From Candidatus Neomicrothrix sp. UBA881 (lineage in GTDB: Bacteria > Actinomycetota > Acidimicrobiia > Acidimicrobiales > MedAcidi-G1): a stretch of 18,955 nt of DNA. Position 1 is the first letter of the stretch. Every line of letters starts with the position of its first letter. A program made the position numbers and the translations under genes. The notes below the pieces were generated by a model. That model saw only the letters and a list, made by a program, of their open reading frames with translations, was not told where the DNA came from and did no database searches. Shown here one piece after another: positions 1 to 8,517 of the stretch. The DNA lies in NCBI GenBank assembly GCA_002294285.1, contig DBFL01000007.1:1-18955 (forward strand). Reading direction: 5' to 3'.

Positions 1-1
1 G

Positions 2-610
2 CTTGACCAAAATCCTGTGACATATTCTGATGGGGATACCGTAATTTCTGTCGATGATTCTGTATTTGCCTACGAAATAGTAAGTGCACTAGCTCATCCA
101 GATGGTCTTTCAGTCATTCCCGAAGCTCTAGGGATGGCACTTAGTGGAAAATTCGCAGAAGCCATGAAGGCCCTTTTGAGTACAAGTGTTAGTGGTTACT
201 CTAAAGGCGACAGTTTGAGTGAGGGAGTTCAGTTTTCATCGGAGTGTCTTGATGAATTACCAAAAAATAATCCAGATATTGAAAAATACGCCACAGCTAT
301 AGCCTCAGCTTTAAGCGAAAAGGAGAAAGTGCTTCAGGAGATTTGCAGAATATGGACTCCTGAAACTAATGGATCAACCAAACCCCAGTTTGACTCTTTT
401 AACAAACATTCCCTAATACTTACAGGTTCGCTTGATCCGATCACACCAAGCGAATGGGCTTTAAAAACGAAGGAAATTTTACCAGATGCTATTTTGATAA
501 ATAGAAACGACTGGACACACGCTCCTTCTTTAAGCAACTCATGTGCAAAAAGACTTGTTTCAGATTTTCTTACTGGGAAACGTTTAAACCCTGACGATTT
601 ACCTTGTTAA
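2..610 (+). CDS. TAP-like alpha/beta hydrolase, C-terminal part (5' truncated by window edge)
   Basis: The reading frame is open from base 2, so the apparent GTG at 17 is probably internal and the true start lies outside the window. The visible part matches the C-terminal half of alpha/beta hydrolases of the tripeptidyl-aminopeptidase (TAP-like) group. Near the end is LILTGSLDPITP, whose Asp (about residue 140 counted from the GTG) fits the catalytic acid. It is followed by NDWTHAPS, whose His (about 168) fits the catalytic His. A late Cys (SNSCAKRL) and a C-terminal Pro-Cys are also typical of the TAP C-terminal domain. The nucleophile Ser, and any signal peptide or lipobox, would be in the missing part. 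Such proteins are usually exported peptidases or esterases; the substrate cannot be told. It converges with the PIG-V-like gene, stop codons 11 bases apart. Confidence 0.8.
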   Translation, partial: LDQNPVTYSDGDTVISVDDSVFAYEIVSALAHPDGLSVIPEALGMALSGKFAEAMKALLSTSVSGYSKGDSLSEGVQFSSECLDELPKNNPDIEKYATAIASALSEKEKVLQEICRIWTPETNGSTKPQFDSFNKHSLILTGSLDPITPSEWALKTKEILPDAILINRNDWTHAPSLSNSCAKRLVSDFLTGKRLNPDDLPC

Positions 611-621
611 CTTTCATGTCT

Positions 622-1749
622 TTAGGGCACATAAACCCCTAACCATGCGAAAACACACAGAGACACCATGCAACACGCAGAAACAAAAGGCACAGCGAAA
701 CGTAATCGCGGATAGCCGCTAATTATCAGCACGCTCAAAATAACTGGAAAGCCATTCAGTGCATATCTTTCAAGACTATTTATATTCTCAGCTCCCATAG
801 CTATCGCGATACAAGCAGTCGAGAAGAAGCCGTACCTTAAGGGCCAATCTTGAAATAGTTTGACCAGTAGAAATAGAAGCAGAAAAGCTGAAATGATATG
901 CAAAGTCTCTGTTGAGGAATTGTTTGTAAAGACTCTCCAGACACCTTTAAAAAGTCTTGAAAATGGGTCTACAAAATTTCCTCTTAAAGCTTCTTGTGCT
1001 TTAAGAGGAGCTAGAGGTTGACCAAAGTGTACAGATGACCAAATTACAAATATTCCACCTCCGGCAAAACTAAAGAACAACGCGATAAGAGGATTTAAGA
1101 AATTTTTCCTGTCTTGCTGTTTCCAGTTTTCGCATAGAACACAAATTATTGGAATTGCCAACAGTAGACCTGTTGGCCTTAAAGAAGATGCCAGGAATGC
1201 AGAAAGAGCAACTATTTTCCAATTTTCTTTTCTTAGTGCAATAAAGCAAAAAATACTGGCCGTTAAGAAGAGGCTTTCTGCATATGCCCAGGTAAGCACG
1301 AAAGAAGATGGGAAAATGGCTAATAACCAAACTGACTTAACTGCTAATTTTTCACTTCCTGTTTCAAGAAGAACCAACTTCTTCATTGCTATAAACGCAA
1401 AAAGAGAACCAATATTGGAAAGAAATATTAACGATGTGTTTGCAGATCCAGGTAGCAAAGCATCAAAAAATCGACCTGCCATGACATAACCAGGAAAAAA
1501 CCGTACTCCTTCTTCGAGTACTCCGTCATACCCATTAAGAACAAGTGAAGAGTACCAATCTCCATCCCAGGCCATTAAACCTCTGTCGAACCTCTCTCCA
1601 TTAGTTGGTTCGAAGGCACCTGAAAAAAGTTTGCTAAGCAACCAAGCAAAGAGAACTAAAGCCTTTGAGAGGAGCAGAGCAGGAAGAACACTAATAATTT
1701 CCCGAGAAAAGTCCTTTCCAAAAAGATACTTTCTTCGATCTAGTTTCAT
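622..1749 (-). CDS. PIG-V-like GT-C membrane mannosyltransferase
   Basis: This 375-residue protein has many hydrophobic segments. Its first extracytoplasmic loop carries MAWDGDWYSS (residues 59-68) followed by RFFPGYVM (83-90). This WDGxWY ... FFPxY arrangement is the signature of the PIG-V / GPI-mannosyltransferase-2-like group of GT-C enzymes. In bacteria these use polyprenyl-phosphate-linked sugars to glycosylate lipids or surface glycans on the outer face of the membrane. Its ATG overlaps the stop codon of the upstream GT39-like gene by one base (TAATG), so the two are surely co-transcribed and translationally coupled. I infer mannosyl transfer from the family only; acceptor and sugar are unknown. 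No truncation or missing motif is visible. Confidence 0.8.
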   Translation of the reverse strand: MKLDRRKYLFGKDFSREIISVLPALLLSKALVLFAWLLSKLFSGAFEPTNGERFDRGLMAWDGDWYSSLVLNGYDGVLEEGVRFFPGYVMAGRFFDALLPGSANTSLIFLSNIGSLFAFIAMKKLVLLETGSEKLAVKSVWLLAIFPSSFVLTWAYAESLFLTASIFCFIALRKENWKIVALSAFLASSLRPTGLLLAIPIICVLCENWKQQDRKNFLNPLIALFFSFAGGGIFVIWSSVHFGQPLAPLKAQEALRGNFVDPFSRLFKGVWRVFTNNSSTETLHIISAFLLLFLLVKLFQDWPLRYGFFSTACIAIAMGAENINSLERYALNGFPVILSVLIISGYPRLRFAVPFVSACCMVSLCVFAWLGVYVP

Positions 1750-3284
1750 TATTGGTAGTTTTTATACCGAACAAGATTTGCCGGATTGTAGTAGTCGTCA
1801 CCGTCTGCATTAACAAGAGTTTCACCATTTCCTAAGCGTCTGTTTAGTTCTGATCTGAAAAAGCCACATTGATTCCCATAGGTTTCAAAACCGTCTATCC
1901 ATATAAGCCAAATATTGTTCTGACTGCTGCTCAAACGTAGTAATTCATCGGCAAAAAATAAAGGAGAGGCATCTAAATTTCGCTCCTTGTAGTCATACCA
2001 GTCAATTCTTTTACCATTGTCTAAAGTTGGATAGGCAAATATTTCATAATCATCACCCAGTAGTCTGTTTCCCGCTGGAGCTAATTGGTCGGGACAAAAA
2101 ACAACTGTGTCTCCCCTCTGACCATTGTCGATTACCACTTGAGCAATTTCACCTATTTGGGTTCTGTCTCTAGACAATTCTCGTGCCACTGAAACCGAGC
2201 ACAATAATAAAAAGATTCCCAAAAGTAGTAACCCTGCTTTTACGGGCAAACGAGACAATCCAACCGCGGAAGCAAAAATCACAACTGGAAAAAAGAAAAC
2301 TCCGTAACGACCCTGAAAAGCTGTATCCGTTAAAAGACTTACACTTGAACCAATTACCATCGTGCAAACAGACAATATAAATACTTGCCTTAGCCAAGTG
2401 AGATCACTCAAGCCCACCTCTAATCCAAGCGTCTTGGTATTAACACGAGTGAAAATCCCCAAGCACACCAACAAAGAAATAGCAACCGCCACTAACAGAG
2501 CTTCTGATCCCTTACCACCTCCAAAAGCCTCCAAAGTCAATGCTAAAACCACTGTAGGTCTAGGAGCTTTAGCCCAAGGAGTGCCAGTATGGGCCAGCTG
2601 TTCTAAAAATACTGGCATCCACAATAAGAACGGAATAATTGCTCCCACAGTCCAGACAATTAACGAGTGGACTTGCTTTCTTCTTTCTCCAGTTACCCGC
2701 CTTGAATCAAACAGCAAATATAAAAAAACTGTCAGTACGAAAAAAAGAGACCAATAGTGAGTCAGCAGCATACACGCAAGACTCAGAGAGTAAAAAAACC
2801 TATTTTTATAGTTCGACTCTTGTATCACTTTGTAGAAATTCAAGTAGAACAACAACAGTAGGAAAATCAAAAGAGAGTACATTCGCACTTCGGTTGCGTA
2901 TCTGATTGAAAATGGACTTGAAGCGATCAAAGCAGCAGCTAAAAACGCATCTCTGTTACTTAAATGAATTCGAGCTACGAGCCAAGTGAGAAAAATCGTT
3001 CCTACACTCAACATCCCTGAAAAAGCTCTTAAAGAGGTATCTGAACTTCCGAATAAGTCAGCCCAAAATCCCAAGAGGATGTAGTAGAGAGGCGGATGTC
3101 CGTCGCGGCGAAGTGCATCAATTAGTGATGAAAAATTTTCGCCCGCTATAGAGGCAGACTGTGCTTCATCTAACCAAAGTGGTGTCATTGGCAAGAAATT
3201 GAAAACTACACCGAACAGGATTCCAATTGAAACCAGCAACCAGAACGTTCTATTCTGAAAAGCAACTTTTTCGACGATACTCAC
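1749..3284 (-). CDS. GT39/PMT-like GT-C glycosyltransferase
   Basis: A polytopic membrane protein with the hallmarks of GT-C enzymes of the GT39/ArnT type. After the first helix comes PLWLDEAQSA, an acidic pair in the first outer loop expected to bind the metal or lipid-phosphate donor. Then come RRDGHPPLYY and RYATEVRMYSL, both common in actinobacterial family members. A soluble C-terminal domain of about 150 residues follows the last helices. It probably transfers a sugar from polyprenyl phosphate outside the cytoplasm. The frame extends upstream to a TTG at 3332, but I prefer the GTG at 3284 (511 residues). A TACTAT hexamer lies seven bases before this GTG, matching the leaderless pattern of neighbouring genes. 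The TTG has no ribosome binding site and would add a 16-residue polar tail. It is first in an operon with the PIG-V-like gene. Confidence 0.82.
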   Translation of the reverse strand: MSIVEKVAFQNRTFWLLVSIGILFGVVFNFLPMTPLWLDEAQSASIAGENFSSLIDALRRDGHPPLYYILLGFWADLFGSSDTSLRAFSGMLSVGTIFLTWLVARIHLSNRDAFLAAALIASSPFSIRYATEVRMYSLLIFLLLLFYLNFYKVIQESNYKNRFFYSLSLACMLLTHYWSLFFVLTVFLYLLFDSRRVTGERRKQVHSLIVWTVGAIIPFLLWMPVFLEQLAHTGTPWAKAPRPTVVLALTLEAFGGGKGSEALLVAVAISLLVCLGIFTRVNTKTLGLEVGLSDLTWLRQVFILSVCTMVIGSSVSLLTDTAFQGRYGVFFFPVVIFASAVGLSRLPVKAGLLLLGIFLLLCSVSVARELSRDRTQIGEIAQVVIDNGQRGDTVVFCPDQLAPAGNRLLGDDYEIFAYPTLDNGKRIDWYDYKERNLDASPLFFADELLRLSSSQNNIWLIWIDGFETYGNQCGFFRSELNRRLGNGETLVNADGDDYYNPANLVRYKNYQ

Positions 3285-3291
3285 AAAGTAG

Positions 3292-3297
3292 ATAGTA
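3292..3297 (-). promoter_or_regulatory. Putative -10 element (TACTAT), leaderless start
   Basis: TACTAT on the minus strand fits the actinobacterial TANNNT -10 consensus. It ends seven bases before the GTG at 3284, which would place transcription initiation at or next to the start codon. No good -35 is visible. It supports the GTG as the start of the GT39-like gene. Confidence 0.4.
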
Positions 3298-3377
3298 CTA
3301 GTACATCGCTGAGACAAATATTTGAGCTTCAATAAGTAATTTTTTCGTTAATTTCATCTCTCCCCCACTTTGGCTCC

Positions 3378-3383
3378 TATGAT
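3378..3383 (+). promoter_or_regulatory. Putative -10 element (TATGAT), leaderless start
   Basis: TATGAT is one mismatch from TATAAT and lies eight bases before the ATG at 3392. Transcription would begin at about the start codon, so the mRNA of the FAD oxidoreductase operon would have no leader. There is no Shine-Dalgarno sequence between them. No clear -35 element is visible. The divergent region is only about 107 bases, shared with the minus-strand GT operon. Confidence 0.5.
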
Positions 3384-3391
3384 CCGTATTA

Positions 3392-4825
3392 ATGACTATT
3401 AATTCTGAGACTGAGGTAAAACCACTCATTATAGGAGCTGGCCCCGCAGGTCTAACTGCCGCGTACCACTTAGGTAAAAAAGGAATTAAAAGTCAAATCC
3501 TCGAATCTGATTCCGTTGTCGGCGGAATCAGTCGAACCGAGGTTCGTGATGGTTGGCGTTTTGATATAGGAGGACACCGCTTTTTCACGAAAGTTCCTGT
3601 CGTTTCTGAATTGTGGCATGAAATTCTTGATGAAGGAGATTTCTTACTAAGACCTCGGATGAGTAGAATTTTCTACAAGGGCAAGTTTTACGATTATCCC
3701 CTCAAAGCCAGTAATGCATTAAAGAACCTGGGACTTGTCGAGTCTTTCCTCTGCGTTCTCTCTTATCTCTGGGTGAGAGTTAAAAAACCCAAAGACATAA
3801 GCACTTTTGAAGGATGGACTGCTAGTAGGTTCGGCTGGCGCCTCTACAAAATCTTCTTCAAAACTTACACTGAAAAAGTTTGGGGAGTGGATGCAAGTAG
3901 AATACAAGCTGACTGGGCAGCACAGCGCATAAAGAACCTTTCACTCTTCAAAGCCGTTATCAACTCACTTATGCCTAGAAGGAATCAGAAAAAAATTACG
4001 AGTCTTATCGAAGAGTTTGAATATCCAAAACTGGGACCTGGCATGATGTGGGAGAAATGCCACAAACTTGTTGCTGAACAAGGGAGTGAGGTGTTTTTCC
4101 TAAGCCCTGTAACTTCAATAAAACATTCAGACGGAATTGCTTTAGAAGTACGTGCAGAGTCTCAAAATGGTCCTGAGGTTTTCCAGACATCACACATAAT
4201 TTCCTCTATGCCTATTTCTAAACTTCTTCTATCGATGGACCCTCCGGCGCCAGAAAATGTTAGACAAGCCGCACATTCTCTGTCTTTCCGTGAGCATATA
4301 ACTGTGGCTCTTGTGGTGCCCGAAGAAGATGGTTTCCCAGACAACTGGATTTACATCCACTCTCCTGACGTCGAAGTGGGCCGAGTTCAAAACTTTGGAA
4401 GATGGTCACCACATTTGGTTAAAGACGGAAGGACTTGCCTCGGTCTTGAATACTTTGTTAGTGAAGGAGACGTACTCTGGAACAGCTCAGACAACAGTTT
4501 GATAGATCTGGGTAAAAAAGAAATGGAAATTCTAGGTTTGCTGGACCCTGAAAAAGTTGAAAATGCCTATGTAGTTAGAATGCCGAAGGCCTATCCAATG
4601 TATGACAAAAATTATTTCAACAATGTTGAAATAATTAAAGACTGGTTAGAGAAAAATACTGCAAATGTTTTTCCAGTAGGAAGAAACGGTATGCACCGCT
4701 ACAACAATCAAGATCATTCAATGCTTACCGCTATTTTAAGCGTCGAAAATATCCTGGGAGCTGAACACGATATTTGGTCTGTGAACGTGGAGCAGGATTA
4801 CCACGAAGAAGTTGTGAAAAATTGA
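3392..4825 (+). CDS. UDP-galactopyranose-mutase-like FAD/NAD(P)-binding oxidoreductase
   Basis: A 477-residue flavoprotein. The N-terminal Rossmann motif GAGPAGL (residues 15-21) is followed by an acidic residue ending the second strand (ILESDSVVGGISRT) and by RFDIGGHRFFTK, as in UDP-galactopyranose mutase and protoporphyrinogen-oxidase-like proteins. The C-terminal flavin-contact segment GRNGMHRYNNQDHSMLTA (430-447) is characteristic of a subgroup found in bacterial polysaccharide clusters. Family knowledge suggests a sugar-ring isomerase or oxidoreductase acting on a nucleotide- or lipid-linked sugar, but the exact reaction is not established from sequence. It has no membrane segments and should be cytoplasmic. 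It leads a plus-strand run, with the GT-C gene starting 16 bases after its stop. The start is supported by the -10 element just upstream. Confidence 0.82.
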   Translation: MTINSETEVKPLIIGAGPAGLTAAYHLGKKGIKSQILESDSVVGGISRTEVRDGWRFDIGGHRFFTKVPVVSELWHEILDEGDFLLRPRMSRIFYKGKFYDYPLKASNALKNLGLVESFLCVLSYLWVRVKKPKDISTFEGWTASRFGWRLYKIFFKTYTEKVWGVDASRIQADWAAQRIKNLSLFKAVINSLMPRRNQKKITSLIEEFEYPKLGPGMMWEKCHKLVAEQGSEVFFLSPVTSIKHSDGIALEVRAESQNGPEVFQTSHIISSMPISKLLLSMDPPAPENVRQAAHSLSFREHITVALVVPEEDGFPDNWIYIHSPDVEVGRVQNFGRWSPHLVKDGRTCLGLEYFVSEGDVLWNSSDNSLIDLGKKEMEILGLLDPEKVENAYVVRMPKAYPMYDKNYFNNVEIIKDWLEKNTANVFPVGRNGMHRYNNQDHSMLTAILSVENILGAEHDIWSVNVEQDYHEEVVKN

Positions 4826-4840
4826 AAACTTGAATCAATA

Positions 4841-6280
4841 ATGACTAAAAAACCTTCTTCAATTAGCACCGATAGGACGCATAATCTGAGCATCAAGGGT
4901 AAGTCATTCCATATCAAATTAATTTCTTTATCCCTATTGGCTTTCCTGATAAGGGTCATATACGTAATCGTTTTTGAAAAAGGGGACCTGCTAAACGGTG
5001 ATGCTTTCTACTATCATCATGCCTCTAAACTGCTCGTTGATGGTCTAGGTTTCACAGAGCCTTACAGGTATATCTTTGGAGGTGAACAAGAGTTACTTTT
5101 TGTGAGCGACCCTTCTTATGTACCCGAAACCGCCAACAGAAATCTGCCAATAGGGCACATTGAACCAACTGCAGGACATCCGCCTCTTTGGGTGATTGTT
5201 TTAGCTTTTCCAATTTTCCTAGGCTTTAGTAGTGTTCTAATACAACAGATCTTTTGCTCATTCATTGGAGCTATAGGCGTCTTTGCTATCGGCTGGGCCA
5301 CACGTGAAATAGCTGGCGACAAAGCCGGTCTTATAGCTTCTGGATTAGCTTCAATTTATGCTTTCTTATGGTTGAATGATGGGCTCTTGATGTCCGAAAC
5401 TCTTGTTGTGATGCTGGTAGCACTGTTGATTGGTTTTTCATGGCGCCTATACAGCAAAAACTCGCTTTCAACATTGATACTTTTCTCTCTTATAGGCGGG
5501 TTAGCGGCACTCACGCGCGTTGAACTAATAATCGCCATTCCTTTCCTAGCAATTCCAATCTTAAGAGACTCTTCCCAAGATCTTAAAAAACGCCTACTCA
5601 ACTATTCGGCTGTCGGTTTAATAGTTGCTGCGACAGTCTCTCCTTGGGTGATTAGAAACTTGACCCAGTTTGAAGAGCCAGTTTTGATCTCTAACGGCTC
5701 AGGGATTTTGCTTGCACAAACGAATTGTGACGCGACATATTTTGGGGATAAACAAGGATACTGGGAGTATTTGTGTGGCTTACCCCAGCCGTTAGGTGAG
5801 AACGGCGAAGCAACAGATGAATCTGTGCGCGACAAGGAATATCGTAAGCGTGGCCTCGATTATGCCAGCCAGCATAAAAGGCATCTTTTGACTAATGTTG
5901 TGCCTAAAAGAATGGCTCGACTTTGGGGATTTTATGCTCCGATTGAGCAACTGCGAGCAGACAAACTTGTTGAAGGCAGGAGCTTCAGCCTTTCTTTTAT
6001 TGGGTTACTTCAGTATTACTTATTGATACCGTTCTCAATTCTTGGAGTGGTCAGACTCAAGCAAAGCAAAAAATTTATTACGCCAGTTGTCACGATTCCT
6101 ATTATTGCAACTCTGATCGCTGCTATGAGCATGGGTACGACTAGATATCGTGTTTCTGCAGAAGTGCCTTTAGTTATTTGTGCCGCAATTGGAATCAGCT
6201 ACCTAGTGGGAAGCTTAAAAAATTTGAATACAGAACCTGATACGGAACTTGCCTACAATTCCGCTACAACGAAATGTTAA
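4841..6280 (+). CDS. GT-C membrane glycosyltransferase (paralogue 1)
   Basis: A 479-residue polytopic protein. Its first outer loop contains LNGDAFYYHHASKLL (51-65), where the Asp is the likely catalytic or metal-binding residue of GT39-type GT-C enzymes, then GHIEPTAGHPPLW (105-117) and NDGLLMSET (179-187). A C-terminal outer region carries TNCDATYFG ... YWEYLCG with Cys 296 and Cys 312, perhaps a disulfide. All of these recur in the gene at 7129-8517, so the two are paralogues. They flank a deacetylase, and its stop overlaps that gene's ATG by seven bases. It should add a sugar from a polyprenyl-phosphate donor to a surface glycan or lipid; substrate unknown. There is a 28-residue polar N-terminal tail before the first helix. 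Confidence 0.82.
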   Translation: MTKKPSSISTDRTHNLSIKGKSFHIKLISLSLLAFLIRVIYVIVFEKGDLLNGDAFYYHHASKLLVDGLGFTEPYRYIFGGEQELLFVSDPSYVPETANRNLPIGHIEPTAGHPPLWVIVLAFPIFLGFSSVLIQQIFCSFIGAIGVFAIGWATREIAGDKAGLIASGLASIYAFLWLNDGLLMSETLVVMLVALLIGFSWRLYSKNSLSTLILFSLIGGLAALTRVELIIAIPFLAIPILRDSSQDLKKRLLNYSAVGLIVAATVSPWVIRNLTQFEEPVLISNGSGILLAQTNCDATYFGDKQGYWEYLCGLPQPLGENGEATDESVRDKEYRKRGLDYASQHKRHLLTNVVPKRMARLWGFYAPIEQLRADKLVEGRSFSLSFIGLLQYYLLIPFSILGVVRLKQSKKFITPVVTIPIIATLIAAMSMGTTRYRVSAEVPLVICAAIGISYLVGSLKNLNTEPDTELAYNSATTKC

Positions 6281-7125
6281 AAAAGATTACTGTCACACTC
6301 GATGTCGAAGATCTTAGACCTTCTAGGGCTTATGAAGACCGTTCAAAGATGATGACTGAACGCGTTCTAGATATTTTTCTCGAGATGGGAATCCGCGCAA
6401 CAATTTTTGTTGTCGGTGATCTGGCTAGACGGCACCCTGAGATGATCATTAGAGCCTCTCAAGAAGGCCACGAAATAGGCTTACACTCGCATAAACATAT
6501 TCCTTTGCAACTCTTAGCTCCACAAGACTTTGAAAAAGAACTAAAAGAGGCAAAAAGATTCCTCGAAGAAACCACTGGGCAGAAAATAAATGGATTTCGG
6601 GCTCCCACAATGTCGCTTACTTACAAAACTCGATGGGCTATCCCTATTCTTCAGGAAGCAGGCTTTACCTACTCTTCAAGTGTTTTGCCAGCAAAAAATC
6701 CTCTTTACGGATGGGATGGGACGCCAACCTATCCTTTTCGTTGGTTGAACTCAGTAATTGAATTCCCCTGCCCGATCACCAACCTTTTTGGTTTCAATAT
6801 TCCTTATTTAGGAGGCGCTTATTTTAGATTATTCCCTTCGCTTATTAGGAAAATGGGAATTCGCCGTGCTTCTACAAAGGAAGTGCTTTGGACTTATTGT
6901 CATCCATGGGAATTCGATAAAGACGAAAAGTACTACCAGTTAGATCATGTCGGTCGACTTACGAGTCGAATCGCCTGGATCGGTAGATCAGGAATGGAAA
7001 ATAAAATGCGGAACTTTTTAAGGGACACGTCAGCTGCCTCTCTAGGTGACATTGCCGAATCGATGGACCTTTCTTCGCTTGAAGTGGTAAACCCAGAGTC
7101 ACCTGTAGCTGGAATAGAAAAATAA
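6274..7125 (+). CDS. Polysaccharide deacetylase (CE4 / DUF3473-type)
   Basis: A 283-residue NodB-fold deacetylase. The metal and catalytic motifs are visible: TLDVED (8-13), HSHKH (71-75, the HSxxH metal motif), and GFRAPTMS (107-114). Later come EFPCPITN, GGAYFRLFP (180-188) and YCHPWEFD (208-215). The later motifs match the DUF3473-type deacetylases known from exopolysaccharide (XrtA-type) clusters. It would remove N-acetyl (or O-acetyl) groups from a sugar. No signal peptide is visible, so it may act on a cytoplasmic lipid-linked intermediate. That part is inference. Its ATG lies inside the end of the upstream GT-C gene and its stop is three bases before the next GT-C gene, so all three are one operon and probably one pathway. 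Confidence 0.88.
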   Translation: MLKKITVTLDVEDLRPSRAYEDRSKMMTERVLDIFLEMGIRATIFVVGDLARRHPEMIIRASQEGHEIGLHSHKHIPLQLLAPQDFEKELKEAKRFLEETTGQKINGFRAPTMSLTYKTRWAIPILQEAGFTYSSSVLPAKNPLYGWDGTPTYPFRWLNSVIEFPCPITNLFGFNIPYLGGAYFRLFPSLIRKMGIRRASTKEVLWTYCHPWEFDKDEKYYQLDHVGRLTSRIAWIGRSGMENKMRNFLRDTSAASLGDIAESMDLSSLEVVNPESPVAGIEK

Positions 7126-7128
7126 GTC

Positions 7129-8517
7129 ATGGTGCATGGCCTTATGAAGATCAGAGAGAGTTCGATAAGACCCAATTTGCTCAATAGGTTGAATTTCAAT
7201 AAAAGCCTTTTACTAATCTGCCTCTTAGGGCTATTTGTCAGACTCTTATATTTTTTACTCGTCGTTGCCGACAACCAGCTAAGCGGTGATGCTGCTTCTT
7301 ACCATTTAAGTGCCAATCTTTTCGCTGATGGCCTTGGTTTTACTGAACCCTTCAGATATCTATTTGGATCTATAGATCTAATTCCTATAAATGGAGAAAC
7401 TACCGAAGTTATTACTCCAATTGGTCACATCGAACCAACCGCTGGACATCCACCTGTCTGGACTTTACTTCTTGCTGTCATTTCATTTCTGGGTTTTACC
7501 ACTGTTTTTGAACAACAAATAGTTTCGATTTTATTAGGGATTCCATCGATAATCATCGCAGGTTTTATTGGACGTAAGATATCCTCCGAACGACTTGGCC
7601 TCATCACTGCTTTTTTGACTGCCACCTATGCATTTATATGGATCAATGACGGGCTCCTCATGGCGGAGACTTGTGCCATTACTGGGGCAATGGCTTCTAT
7701 TCTCGCTGGTTTGGCTTTAGCGGAAAACCCAAGCATTAAAAGAGCTTTTATTTTTGGCTGTGTAGGTGGTTTGGCAGCTTTATGTCGAGCTGAACTAGTT
7801 CTCTATCTGCCACTCATAACTCTGATCATTTTTTTCAAGTCAGAAATTTCTTTTAAGACCAAACTCACCCAATGCGCCTCTGTTGCGATAGCTGCTTTAC
7901 TTGTGGTTATGCCTTGGGTAGCTAGAAACCTCAATTCATTTGAGGAAACAGTTTTTTTATCGGATGGAGCTGGGACAGTTTTGGTTCAAGCCAACTGCGA
8001 TTCAACCTACTTTGGACCTAACCTCGGTTACTGGGAACTAAAATGCGGCCAGCCACCTCCTTATGGCGACTCAGGTGAGCTCTTAGATGAATCACAACGT
8101 GATCGAATTGTAAGAGACCGCTCTTTCGAGTACATAAGTAAAAACAAAAAACGTCTTTTGACAACTGTTATACCGGCAAGGATCGGAAGAATGTGGGGTT
8201 TTTATAAACCTGTTGAGCAACTGCGTTTAGATACTTTGGCTGATCGTCGCTCTTTTACAGTTTCCTTGCTTGGCTTAAGCCAATATTTACTGCTGTTACC
8301 ATTTTCAATCTTCGCTATTTTTAATTTCTGGAAGAACCGGAAGGAAACTCTGTTTATAACTGCTTCATGGATTCCAATCGCTACACTGACCGCCGCCTTA
8401 GCATTTGGCAATACACGCTATAGAACAGCTGCCGAAACATCATTGGTTATTCTGGCAGCATTCTCTTTTGACTTATTGATAAAGAGGAAACTTGACAAAA
8501 CTTCTGTTACTAATTAA
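7129..8517 (+). CDS. GT-C membrane glycosyltransferase (paralogue 2)
   Basis: A 462-residue membrane protein, clearly paralogous to the product of 4841-6280. Shared blocks include SGDAASYHLSANLFADGLGF (52-71), IGHIEPTAGHPPVW (98-111), WINDGLLMAET (171-181) and QANCDSTYFG ... YWELKCG with Cys 290 and Cys 306. The conserved Asp in the first outer loop and the GHPP motif support a polyprenyl-phosphate-sugar-dependent GT-C enzyme. The pair probably adds two different sugars, or acts at two positions of the same glycan. An in-frame ATG at 7144 is an alternative start; neither has a strong ribosome binding site, and the first sits three bases after the deacetylase stop. The 3' end overlaps the convergent SGNH gene by eight bases. 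Confidence 0.82.
   Translation: MVHGLMKIRESSIRPNLLNRLNFNKSLLLICLLGLFVRLLYFLLVVADNQLSGDAASYHLSANLFADGLGFTEPFRYLFGSIDLIPINGETTEVITPIGHIEPTAGHPPVWTLLLAVISFLGFTTVFEQQIVSILLGIPSIIIAGFIGRKISSERLGLITAFLTATYAFIWINDGLLMAETCAITGAMASILAGLALAENPSIKRAFIFGCVGGLAALCRAELVLYLPLITLIIFFKSEISFKTKLTQCASVAIAALLVVMPWVARNLNSFEETVFLSDGAGTVLVQANCDSTYFGPNLGYWELKCGQPPPYGDSGELLDESQRDRIVRDRSFEYISKNKKRLLTTVIPARIGRMWGFYKPVEQLRLDTLADRRSFTVSLLGLSQYLLLLPFSIFAIFNFWKNRKETLFITASWIPIATLTAALAFGNTRYRTAAETSLVILAAFSFDLLIKRKLDKTSVTN

Noticed and set aside
622..642. TTAGGG ... CCCTAA hairpin at the first convergent junction
   Set aside because: Only six pairs with a nine-base loop, no U-tract on either strand, and mostly inside the end of the PIG-V-like gene.
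2362..2757. 131-residue open frame on the plus strand opposite the GT39-like gene
   Set aside because: It is antisense to a well-supported membrane enzyme and its translation is Lys/Thr-rich without any recognisable domain.
3285..3332. Upstream TTG start extending the GT39-like gene by 16 residues
   Set aside because: No ribosome binding site before the TTG, and the added residues form a polar tail. The GTG at 3284 has a -10 hexamer at the usual leaderless distance.
6945..7274. 109-residue minus-strand open frame across the deacetylase/GT-C junction
   Set aside because: Antisense to two clear genes, no family resemblance and no start signal.
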